Assembly (NCBI GenBank): GCA_019239775.1
Contig: JAFAZN010000024.1
Coordinates: forward strand, 1-41,778
Length of the DNA: 41,778 bases
Direction of reading: 5' to 3'
Source of the DNA: Chloroflexota bacterium
GTDB taxonomy: Bacteria > Chloroflexota > UBA6077 > CF-72
Shown here in pieces: positions 34,458 through 41,778 of this stretch (position 1 is its first letter; every line of letters begins with the position of its first letter). Made by a program: the position numbers and the translations under genes. The notes below the pieces were generated by a model. The model searched no databases. It worked only from the letters and a program-made list of their open reading frames with translations, and was not told the DNA's origin.

Positions 34458-35667
34458 GGCAGAGTGCTGTGGCCAGCGCGTTGGCAAGCGGCCGTGGTTG
34501 CGCGCGTTCCCAATCCTGATACTCGTCGGAGGAAACCGTACGGACTTCCGCGGCTGCCTCTTGCATAGCGCGCGATAGGCAGCGCCAATCGTGTGGTACC
34601 ACGTGTAGGCCAGGCGTGGGATTGATGGCGAGGACCGGATGCCCAAATGCGATGACCGGAACGCCGGCGCAGGCCAGCTCCGGCAGCCGAGTCAACGCAC
34701 CGAAACCGGACTGCTGCGGAATCACCACCGCGGACGCCTGCATCAAGAGTGCATCGAGGTCCGGTTGATTTACCCACCCGCGGAGCTCGACCCGGGCCGG
34801 TGGCTTTTCAAGTAGTACGTCAGTGTCGCTGCCGACGGCGACAATCCCCACTTCTGGCGGCAGCCCTTGGTCGAGGACCTGCGCAAGGAACCAGCGCATC
34901 GAGTCGGCGGTGACCGCGTGACCCGCCGAGCCAAGCAGCACTATCGGTCCACCCCGTGTACGGACGGCTTCTCGTTTCGCGCGAGTGGCCATTAGTCTCT
35001 CACGAAGCACGCCAACAGGTAGGTACGGGTAGTACTGGCAGTCCAATCCGAGACCACCAATGAAGCCGGCCTCGACCTTCGAAATGCTGAGTCGTGCGGT
35101 GCAATCGCCCAGTAAGCGCAGCTCATTGCCGAGGTCCGTCATGATGGTGAGGACATTGCGGCGACTGCGCCAATCGAACCTGGTGACATCGAGCGCCTCC
35201 AGGTTATGGAAGGCCGAAATGGTTGGAATCCCGAGCCTGCGGTTCAACTCGACGATGGCGCCGAACACCGCGTGTTCGATCACACACACCTTGGGCTTAT
35301 CGTCGGCGGCGACGAGTCGCTCATACTCTGCAACGAACTGTTCCTCCACCCATGCCGTCGTGGAGAATGGAATCGCGGTGGCGAAGCGGCCAATGCGAAA
35401 GACCTTGAATGGGTTATCGCGCAACTGCCTCGCACGGACCTGGTACCTGCGTAAGCTCCTGGAAAGGCCCACACCTGCGCCAATGTGCCCGTTGTGTGCC
35501 TCGCTGCGCTGCCGCGCCGCCCGCCAGCGATCCAGACTCAACACCGTGACATGGTCGTCTCCGACAAGCTTTCGTGCATCAGACTCAACCTGCAGGCTCC
35601 GGTGCATCCCGCCGTGCCCAACGGCCGACGCCTCGAAGTGCGACACGACAACAATACTCGGCCGCAT
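34435..35667 (-). CDS. GT4-like glycosyltransferase (atypical donor loop)
   Basis: A 410-aa protein from ATG 35667, where homology begins (MRPSIVVVSHFEASAVGHGG); the upstream part of the open frame (to 35772) has low-complexity shadow character. The GT-B C-domain has PIVLLGSAGHAVTADS followed by a helix, VELRGWV, and SGFGALTRLPELACAGVPVI in place of a clean E-x7-E. The first glutamate is missing and only the E before LACAG remains. This pattern is found in the Stp1/WreQ-like GT4 subgroup, so activity is plausible. It lies 23 bp downstream of the broken methyltransferase gene. Confidence 0.8.
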   Translation of the reverse strand: MRPSIVVVSHFEASAVGHGGMHRSLQVESDARKLVGDDHVTVLSLDRWRAARQRSEAHNGHIGAGVGLSRSLRRYQVRARQLRDNPFKVFRIGRFATAIPFSTTAWVEEQFVAEYERLVAADDKPKVCVIEHAVFGAIVELNRRLGIPTISAFHNLEALDVTRFDWRSRRNVLTIMTDLGNELRLLGDCTARLSISKVEAGFIGGLGLDCQYYPYLPVGVLRERLMATRAKREAVRTRGGPIVLLGSAGHAVTADSMRWFLAQVLDQGLPPEVGIVAVGSDTDVLLEKPPARVELRGWVNQPDLDALLMQASAVVIPQQSGFGALTRLPELACAGVPVIAFGHPVLAINPTPGLHVVPHDWRCLSRAMQEAAAEVRTVSSDEYQDWERAQPRPLANALATALCHDDPVPT

Positions 35668-35690
35668 ACTTAATTGCCGCGCGGTCACAC

Positions 35691-36469
35691 TTAGACCTGC
35701 ACCCACTCCCGATCGGCTACGCTGGACAAAAACGTCTCCCGCGTCCACGCCACGAATGGGTGGTGGAAGCAATCTTCGGGCTGGACTTCTGGAAGCACAC
35801 CAACCCCTACGTCATTGCGCACGAAGACAGCGTTGAATCCATACCGCTGCGCCCCAACCAGCCGATAGTCCTTCGACCTCGCCAACTTCACCATGGCCGG
35901 CAAGGAGGCGCCGCAATAGACCCCAAATCCGTCGACAAACTCCTTCGCGAAATCGGAACGATACGGCACGGTGACGGATGCATCGGCACCCCAAATAGTC
36001 TGCACGTCCGCGATGACTACCCGGGGGCGAAATGCGCTAAGGGCCTTCCAGATCCAGAAGTCCATCCCATCAACGTGCAGCGATAGCAGGTCTGGCTCAC
36101 CGCACACGTCGTTCTCCCTAAGCACATGTTCAATGTTTTCGGGAGTCACATTCACATTTGCGAACCTTGGGGGATAGACAAAAGTGTCCGGGTGGCGAGC
36201 GTAGTATTCACGTCCCATTGCAACGTAGCTAGGATTACGGTCCACCAGCAAGCCGATCCAGCCGTGGTTTGCGTGCCGCGGTCGACGTACAGAGTCTGGT
36301 GCAGCTGCATGTCGGCCAGCTTTTGATGCACGTCGAAAGTGACATCCGAGAGCCTCCGCACTTGCTCAGTCAGTCCGGTGCCCGACATCAGCTTGCGCGT
36401 CGCTCTCTGCACGTATCTGCTGGAGATGACGCGACGGCCCATTCGATCAACGAAACGTTGCAGAATCAT
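35691..36469 (-). pseudogene. Decayed FkbM-like methyltransferase gene (internal deletion)
   Basis: Two overlapping frames read as the two ends of a copy of the next upstream gene. The 5' frame (ATG 36469) encodes MILQRFVDRMGRRVIS and a segment ending VDRGTQ, which corresponds to VDKGVQ near residue 102-107 of the intact protein. In the other frame, around 36250, NHGWIGLLVDRNPSYVAMG matches NHKWDGLLFDGDPQYVAWG (177-195) and continues to the C-terminus (stop 35691). About 69 residues, roughly 200 bp, present in the intact homolog are missing, and the frame changes at the junction. The lost part contains the SAM-binding glycine motif and NGEDG. A downstream restart at 36251 could give a 186-residue C-terminal fragment, which would not bind SAM by itself. 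Confidence 0.8.
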
Positions 36470-36600
36470 CCCGTCCTGAGCCTAGGACCGCCCGAGCATT
36501 TGTTCAGGGTATAGGCCACTTTGTGCTCGCCCTGCTTTCCCGCCTCGCATGATGTTCCGTTGTCTCGGTTAGGTGGTCAGCCAGCCCAACTAAGAACGGC
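36470..36600. other. Non-coding gap between FkbM-like gene and its broken copy
   Basis: At 131 bp this is the largest gene-free gap in the minus-strand operon. It holds a small inverted repeat (GTCCT ... AGGAC, about 36472-36487) just upstream of the broken gene's ATG and a TATACC hexamer (36513-36508, minus strand) without a matching -35. No convincing promoter or terminator is visible. Confidence 0.4.
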
Positions 36601-37728
36601 CTAGACCTCGACCCATTGCCATGCGGGGTCCATCACGCTGAGCATTTGTGAGGTTCGAGTGGCGAGCTGCATTGGAATCTTGAAACATTCGGCGGCATCC
36701 ACTTCAGGCAAAATGTCCGGTCCGACATCATTTCGGAGAAAAAATGCATTGAATCCCCAGCTCTCGGTGCCGATCAGCCGATATCCCTTGGTTTTGGCTA
36801 GCTTCACGAACGCTGGCAGTGATCCCCCGAAGTATGCGAATCCATTACCGCCGTTCCTACCGGACGGGTCGGTGTTGACGAACTTCGGATCGTACGGAAT
36901 CGTGACGGACCTGTCGGCGCCCCAGATCCAGTTGAACTCGAGGACGACAACCCTGGGACTGACACAGTCGATCGCCTTCCAGATCCAGTAATCGACTCCG
37001 TCCATATCCAATGAGAAGAGGTCTATCTCGCCGGCGACGCCCTGCGCCGCAATCACGTCATTTACGTTGTCGGCGGTAATCCACGCATGCACAAACGTGG
37101 GCTGCCTCCAATGGGTGTCCTTGCTGCGGGCAAAGAAGTCCCTACCCCAGGCTACGTATTGGGGATCGCCGTCAAAGAGGAGACCGTCCCATTTGTGATT
37201 CAGGATTAGATTCGCGGAGTTGCATTCGATTCCCGTGCCCGCGCACATCTCCACCGTCTTCTTATTGGTTGTGCCGACCAACGAGAAGATGTAGAGCAAT
37301 ATGCCGTCTTCTCCATTTTGCGAATGCGACCGGAATTCGACGTCTGCGAGCGGGGGCAGGGGCAGCTGCTGGTGAAGCATGTCCTTATACTTCAGCGAGA
37401 GCAGGATTTGTACTCCTTTGTCGACAGCGCCAATCTGGTCGATTCTTTTTCGTTCGTGGACATTCAGCAGCATGTGAGTGTGCGCGGTGTCGTGTTCGAC
37501 CCGTTTGCCTTCATACAGCCGTAGGAGGTTGTCGATGAGCGCCCGGTCGTGGTCGACTGTCCCGCCCTCATTGAGGCTCCGAAGCATCTCGACCAGGGCT
37601 CGGTCATGCGCATGGAGTAGCTCGTCTGCAAACCTTCGCACAGCTTGGTCCATGCCAGTGATACGCGCAGTGCGGCGAATCATGTTCCTGCTGCTGCGCT
37701 GGATTAGACGACGAAGGCTGCTAGTCAT
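36601..37728 (-). CDS. FkbM-like methyltransferase with N-terminal 19-residue repeats
   Basis: A 375-aa protein from ATG 37728. The C-terminal two thirds (about 128-375) is a methyltransferase-fold domain with FRSHSQNGEDGIL (132-144), VEMCAGTGIECNSANL (159-174) at the SAM site, WDGLLFDGDPQYV (180-192) and SLDMDGVDYWIWKAI (239-253), as in FkbM-type proteins of glycan loci. Before it lie four tandem 19-residue helical units at about 40-115, beginning AHDRAL, DHDRAL, EHDTAH and DQIGAV, visible in the DNA as 57-bp repeats. The N-terminal 35 residues are basic. Probably an O-methyltransferase for a sugar. The repeats may form a coiled coil for oligomerisation or partner binding. The intact state of all motifs contrasts with the adjacent broken copy. 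Confidence 0.85.
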   Translation of the reverse strand: MTSSLRRLIQRSSRNMIRRTARITGMDQAVRRFADELLHAHDRALVEMLRSLNEGGTVDHDRALIDNLLRLYEGKRVEHDTAHTHMLLNVHERKRIDQIGAVDKGVQILLSLKYKDMLHQQLPLPPLADVEFRSHSQNGEDGILLYIFSLVGTTNKKTVEMCAGTGIECNSANLILNHKWDGLLFDGDPQYVAWGRDFFARSKDTHWRQPTFVHAWITADNVNDVIAAQGVAGEIDLFSLDMDGVDYWIWKAIDCVSPRVVVLEFNWIWGADRSVTIPYDPKFVNTDPSGRNGGNGFAYFGGSLPAFVKLAKTKGYRLIGTESWGFNAFFLRNDVGPDILPEVDAAECFKIPMQLATRTSQMLSVMDPAWQWVEV

Positions 37729-37790
37729 AGCGAAGGATGCTGCGATTGGTGACGCGGCTGAAGCCGCACGACGTCGTATTCACGGTACGA

Positions 37791-39641
37791 CTACAGGCCG
37801 GCGAGGCGCAGCGCTTGCTCCCGCTCCAACCACCTGGCGCCATCGGCGCGATCGCCACATGTGTTCAGCAACGCCAGCGCGCGAGCCACGCAATCCTTCC
37901 AGGAGGCCGGACTTGTATTATTGGCAAGCTGAGTTCCACTCGGCAATCCGTGGAGCGGAAGCCCCGCCAGGGCCCTGCCCACGCCTTCTATTAGCGAAGG
38001 CACGTCGTCAAACTCAACAAGCGTCCCAGGCAGGCGAGAGCACCCGGCTATCTCGCGCCAGAGCGACGAACGTCTAACCACAACGGGTCGGCCGTACGCC
38101 AGACCTTCTACGACAGGCAGTCCGAAGCCTTCGTAAAAGGATGGATAGACGATGACGCGGGCATTCGCAACAAGCCGCTGCATCTCGGCTGGCTCGAGAG
38201 CCCCACTTTCGACCGAAGTCACATTCGACGCAGCCGGTAAAGCAGCTCCGAACGCTACCACACGATCCAGAGGGAATGCGTCGGCGAGGACGCGCAACGT
38301 TGCGGGAACATCTTTGTGGTCGTATTCGTTACCAAACACCAGAATATAGTCGGATTCCTCGTCAACTTGGAGCAGCGGATCGACATACTCCTCGCGGGCA
38401 AAGCTGAGGTGCGTGACATCTTCGGCGACTTCTTCGCTGACATCGAATCGCGCGTTGAAGCGCTCCTTAGTAAACTGCGAGATGTACATCAGGCCGTCGG
38501 CGTGACGCCCGATAAAACGCCACACCGCCCCCAGATGGATGGCTCCCGGTGGATACAAGATGTCCCATGCGATGGTGTCCAGCATGCAGAAGACGTTGAC
38601 AAGTGCTCGCCGATGCAGCTGGGCTACCGTACGCAACTCCCACGGCTGAGTCAGCCCAATGGCGGCAAAATATGGCCCCTCAGGCTCGCGGTAAGACTGC
38701 CGGAATTGCGGATACAGTTGCGCAAGTGAGTGAAACTCGGCGACGTTCTCGTAAACGAGGACATCAATTGCGTCCCCGGATTCCAGCTCAGCAAGTCCGC
38801 GCAGAAAACCGAGTATCCACTGTGCGCTGCCGTTGTACCGAGGCGGCATGCCGCGACAGTCCACAAGAATCCGTCGTGGAGAATGACTTGGGTCGCGTTG
38901 CGCCAGCAGAGACTCGATTCGGCGGTGCACCAGCTGTGACATTTCCGCGTCCGCGACAGCCATGTCCGGATGAGCCGCTGTCAGCTGCGCGCGCTCCTCC
39001 TGCGGCAGCAGAGGATGGAGTTGAGGGAAGTCCAGCGTGGAGAGTGCAACTGCGCGATTGACAACGACGTTTCGGAAGCCGCGCCGACGGAGTTGGTAGA
39101 GCACCTGCAAGAGCGAGCAAAGCGAGCTGCCAGACGTGCGATCCAACCCGTCCACCGCCACTAAGGATTCCCAGCGTATCAGTGTGCACGCAGAAAGGAG
39201 TTCGGGTGTGACGGTGAGTTCTGGCAAGAAGCGAAGTGCACTTGCATTCACCATCGAAGTTGCCCAATCGCCGTCCAGGCCAGGGAGTGGCCATACGCAG
39301 TCAGTACCACGCTGGACGTAACGCGGTTGTGCACTGCCGAACATAGGATCAATGGCGAACGCGTCGAGCAGGAGCCCTAAGGCGTCCCCCGTAACCCCCA
39401 AGGGAGCGAGCAGAATGAGAAGGTGGTGCCGAGTTCGCACAGCTTTAGCGAGTGCGTCTTCCAATCCGGACCTTCCCCGACCCGCAGACACGTCCATGGG
39501 AGCCTGAGCCACGACCGTGACATCTCCAATGAGGTGCTCGCTCAGATCTCGTGAGAGATCTTGCACGCATCCCTCGAGTTCAGCCTCCGCAATCTCCAGG
39601 TTTGAGACGTCGATGAAGACGTCGACCCTTTGCGGTTTCAA
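37791..39641 (-). CDS. Fusion of degenerate GT2 domain and GT4 glycosyltransferase
   Basis: A 616-aa protein starting at TTG 39641, which overlaps the preceding stop as TTGA. Residues about 5-240 follow the GT2 layout (VDVFIDVSN start, CVQDLSRDL helix, LDAFAIDPMFGSAQPRYV, then a late LLQVLYQLRRRGFRNVVV segment). Where GT2 enzymes have DDGSTD and a DxD there are no matching acidic residues (LLILLAPLGVTGD). From about 257 a normal GT4 follows: ILVDCRGMPPRYNGSAQWI, HLSFAREEYV, DYILVFGNEYDHKDV and E-x7-E in YEGFGLPVVEG (E504/E512). The GT4 half should be active. The N-terminal half may be a pseudoenzyme scaffold; its GT2 ancestry is my inference. Confidence 0.8.
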   Translation of the reverse strand: MKPQRVDVFIDVSNLEIAEAELEGCVQDLSRDLSEHLIGDVTVVAQAPMDVSAGRGRSGLEDALAKAVRTRHHLLILLAPLGVTGDALGLLLDAFAIDPMFGSAQPRYVQRGTDCVWPLPGLDGDWATSMVNASALRFLPELTVTPELLSACTLIRWESLVAVDGLDRTSGSSLCSLLQVLYQLRRRGFRNVVVNRAVALSTLDFPQLHPLLPQEERAQLTAAHPDMAVADAEMSQLVHRRIESLLAQRDPSHSPRRILVDCRGMPPRYNGSAQWILGFLRGLAELESGDAIDVLVYENVAEFHSLAQLYPQFRQSYREPEGPYFAAIGLTQPWELRTVAQLHRRALVNVFCMLDTIAWDILYPPGAIHLGAVWRFIGRHADGLMYISQFTKERFNARFDVSEEVAEDVTHLSFAREEYVDPLLQVDEESDYILVFGNEYDHKDVPATLRVLADAFPLDRVVAFGAALPAASNVTSVESGALEPAEMQRLVANARVIVYPSFYEGFGLPVVEGLAYGRPVVVRRSSLWREIAGCSRLPGTLVEFDDVPSLIEGVGRALAGLPLHGLPSGTQLANNTSPASWKDCVARALALLNTCGDRADGARWLEREQALRLAGL

Positions 39642-41778
39642 CTGCCCGCAACCACAGGCTGTGCTACCGCGTTATCCAATGCCGCCGCCAACGGCGCATA
39701 GACCGTATCCGAATCGAATAACCGGTTGAGTTCTGCCGCGCGGTCAACCAGGTGCTGTATAGCATCATCTGCTTTCGCAAGATCGATAACTGATCGTGCG
39801 AACTCGAACCAGTTTGTTGCGACACTGCACATCGATTGTATTTCCGGGCCCATCCCGTCGACCCCTGACGGCCACACAACAATTGGTCGCATGTGGCAGA
39901 TAGACTCCAGGGTTTTGACTTTGAGCCCGGTTCCTGCTACGGCTGGATTGATAACCACACTGGCAGCCGCATACTCGGCTTCGAGATCATCAACGTGGCC
40001 CAAGATGTTGATGCCGTCCACTGTCGTGTCGAGCCGATGTCCAACACCACCGACAACACGTAACTCTGCGTCTGGCATTGCGTCTTTTACGAGCGGCCAG
40101 GCGAATCGAACAAAGTCCCTCAAGCCTTTGACGTTCTTGGGGTTTGCCGATCCGACAAACAAGATGATTGGACGGTCATCGGGCGGTGGCATGTCCTCCC
40201 GGAGACGGAAATCGACACCGACCGTGATGACATTTCGCAACGGGGTAAGCTCGCGCAGAACCTCCGCTTCCTCGGGCTGAATCGCCACAACCAAATCAGC
40301 TCGGTTCAGTAGCTGCCCTTCTGCTTCAGCGGGGAGCGCCAACACATCATCGATTCCGTACTGCGCCACCTTGCGGTTGATCGTCGAGAATACGTCGTGG
40401 GTATCGACAACCTTCAGTGCTCGCGGATCCAGGAGCGGAAAAACCCTGGTCATGAACACGTATTCTCCGAGCACGACGTTTGGATGCCATTTAGCTTCGA
40501 CTTGCAGAAGGACTTCGATCAATACATCCGGGCAGACGGTTCGCAAGAGCGAATTCACCCGTTGTTCGCTCTCATTTGTGGGCACCTCACCAAGCAGTGC
40601 TGAAAACGCCCGTGGATGCCGCCCGCGAAGGTCCTCCAGCCTTATGCTGCCATCTTGGAGTCTATACAGCAGCCGCCCATCTCGTTGGCACACGATGATG
40701 TTTGGATACGCCCGCGCCGCTTGACGGATCCGGGCGGCGCTTGGTTCCTGGTCAGCAGCCGGGCAGACCAACAGCAAAACATCCCAACCATGCGCCGCCA
40801 GCCAATTGAGCATTTGGTTGACGCGGTACTCATTCCCCGCCTGCGGCGGCTCCGGCAACAGATGTGTTAGGCAGATGAGTCGGCCCTTCGTGGCTTGAGG
40901 GCTCGGCTGGGAATCTGCCTCCAACACAAGCCGGTCAGGCACAAATACGGGAGCCGCTTCCGAAATATTCGTATTGAGTAGCCTGTGGTGGCGTGTCGAG
41001 TACTGGTGGGAGTGCGTGCGCGCGACGACTCGGCTTGGCAGTTGGAGTGTAAGCGCCAACCAGGCTACCCGCGCGATGCGCCGAAGAACGCGCCTTGTCG
41101 TCGCGGTTCGGGCCAAGACTCGACGCGCGCCGAGTCGCCGTGCGAGGCGTCTGGCCGAGGCAACACCTGGCCGCCTTCGCACCACCCCGCGCAACGGGGA
41201 GGTGAGCCGCCAACTGGTTGACGCCTGAATGGTGCGCAAGTTTCTATCGGCTATGTCGCGCTCGGCAATGACGCGCGCGTAGGCCTTTTCGAGCTCATCC
41301 TTTTGACTCCGTGCCGCCGTCAACTGCGACTGCAGTCGGCGTAATCGCGCCTCAGCGTCAACTAGCTTTGACCTGATCAGTTGGTTGGTGCGCGCACCGG
41401 CGGTAACCGCGTTTTCAGCTTGTACCAGCGCGGACTGGAGCCGCTCCGAAAACTCCAGCTCTTGCAGGTATTCCGCTCGTAAACGACTTGTCAGGCTGGG
41501 CGTCACTGCGAACGCTGGAGCAGCGCCGATATCCTTCTCAGAGTCCGGAAACGGCACGGGGGTGGCTTCGCGTGCACGCTGAAACCGAAACAACCACTGC
41601 ACAACGAAGAACTCGCCTACCTCGGTTTCGTCAAGATCCTCCACCGACAATGCACCGAAGGATACTGACGTTGGCCGATTGAGTCGCTCCCATTGTTCGA
41701 GCTCATGGCCGTCGACCCGCTCGGCTGCCACCGTTTGGAATCCGAGCCGTTGAAACATGCACTCAATCTCGCGGCGCG
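39638..41778 (-). CDS. Coiled-coil GT4 glycosyltransferase, N-terminus cut by window edge
   Basis: The reading frame is open to the right edge (about 712 residues visible), so the true start lies outside. The visible N-terminal ~75 residues (LGFQTVAAERVDGHELEQW) look like the end of another domain, possibly a methyltransferase, but this is not certain. A coiled coil follows (about 105-185, rich in L/E/Q/R), then a basic linker. The GT4 part begins near RLICLTHLLPEPPQAGNEYR. It contains KVVDTHDVFSTINRKVAQYG, ILFVGSANPKNVKGLRDFV and NPAVAGTGLKVKTLESI, where the loop before LES replaces classical E-x7-E as in a known GT4 subgroup. First visible gene of the operon; it overlaps the next start by TTGA. 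Confidence 0.82.
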   Translation of the reverse strand, partial: RREIECMFQRLGFQTVAAERVDGHELEQWERLNRPTSVSFGALSVEDLDETEVGEFFVVQWLFRFQRAREATPVPFPDSEKDIGAAPAFAVTPSLTSRLRAEYLQELEFSERLQSALVQAENAVTAGARTNQLIRSKLVDAEARLRRLQSQLTAARSQKDELEKAYARVIAERDIADRNLRTIQASTSWRLTSPLRGVVRRRPGVASARRLARRLGARRVLARTATTRRVLRRIARVAWLALTLQLPSRVVARTHSHQYSTRHHRLLNTNISEAAPVFVPDRLVLEADSQPSPQATKGRLICLTHLLPEPPQAGNEYRVNQMLNWLAAHGWDVLLLVCPAADQEPSAARIRQAARAYPNIIVCQRDGRLLYRLQDGSIRLEDLRGRHPRAFSALLGEVPTNESEQRVNSLLRTVCPDVLIEVLLQVEAKWHPNVVLGEYVFMTRVFPLLDPRALKVVDTHDVFSTINRKVAQYGIDDVLALPAEAEGQLLNRADLVVAIQPEEAEVLRELTPLRNVITVGVDFRLREDMPPPDDRPIILFVGSANPKNVKGLRDFVRFAWPLVKDAMPDAELRVVGGVGHRLDTTVDGINILGHVDDLEAEYAAASVVINPAVAGTGLKVKTLESICHMRPIVVWPSGVDGMGPEIQSMCSVATNWFEFARSVIDLAKADDAIQHLVDRAAELNRLFDSDTVYAPLAAALDNAVAQPVVAGS

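Noticed and set aside
36152..36469. Independent 105-residue gene
   Set aside because: Its first ~65 residues resemble the N-terminus of the intact FkbM-like protein, and the rest is out-of-frame translation of the same gene, so it is part of the pseudogene.

Overview
The window reads as a piece of a GC-rich bacterial chromosome. It holds the 5' end of a 23S rRNA gene with two upstream tRNAs, followed by a very large surface-polysaccharide locus. No gene fixes the phylum. The 23S gene lies behind tRNA-Ile and tRNA-Ala with no 16S gene in front of them. Such unlinked rRNA genes are known from Chloroflexota, Dormibacterota and Deinococcota among others. Together with the lipoprotein HlyD-type adaptor and the single-polypeptide Wzz/Wzc-like kinase, this makes a soil Chloroflexota- or Dormibacterota-like organism my best guess, but it is only inference. 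I see no transposase, integrase, phage gene or CRISPR array.

Layout. (1) 1-1141, minus strand: tRNA-Ile(GAT), tRNA-Ala(TGC), a 343-bp spacer with a terminator-like hairpin, then the 5' part of 23S rRNA, which runs off the left edge. (2) 1342-5741: a plus-strand NAD-dependent sugar-nucleotide epimerase, then on the minus strand a GT2-methyltransferase fusion coupled to a GT39-like membrane glycosyltransferase. (3) 5964-14172: two paralogous secreted beta-helix proteins in opposite orientation on either side of an HlyD-like lipoprotein with a very long coiled coil, plus a GT-A glycosyltransferase and a divergent small methyltransferase. (4) 14183-41778: about 27.6 kb entirely on the minus strand. 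In transcription order from the right edge it encodes a coiled-coil/GT4 protein (cut by the edge), a pseudo-GT2/GT4 fusion, an intact FkbM-like methyltransferase and a broken copy of it, a GT4, four GT2s in a row, three GT4s, a CgeB-like glycosyltransferase, a polytopic membrane protein, a GT4, a Wzy-like polymerase, asparagine synthetase, a GT4, a GT11 fucosyltransferase-like protein, a methyltransferase, a GT4, a GT2 and a Wzz/Wzc-like chain-length kinase.

How it fits together. Most junctions in region 4 are overlaps of a few bases (ATGA, GTGA, TTGA, TGATG, TAATG), which indicates one translationally coupled operon. It supplies about 16 glycosyltransferases, two methyltransferases, an amidotransferase, a candidate polymerase and a chain-length regulator/kinase for a complex, probably fucosylated and methylated polysaccharide. 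No initiating phosphoglycosyltransferase, Wzx flippase or Wza-type exporter is visible in the window. Region 3 plausibly handles, trims or anchors the exported polymer, but that is inferred from context only.

Many reading frames extend upstream of the likely start because the GC-rich opposite frames stay open. Starts given here were chosen from overlap with the upstream stop codon, Shine-Dalgarno sequences and where family homology begins.
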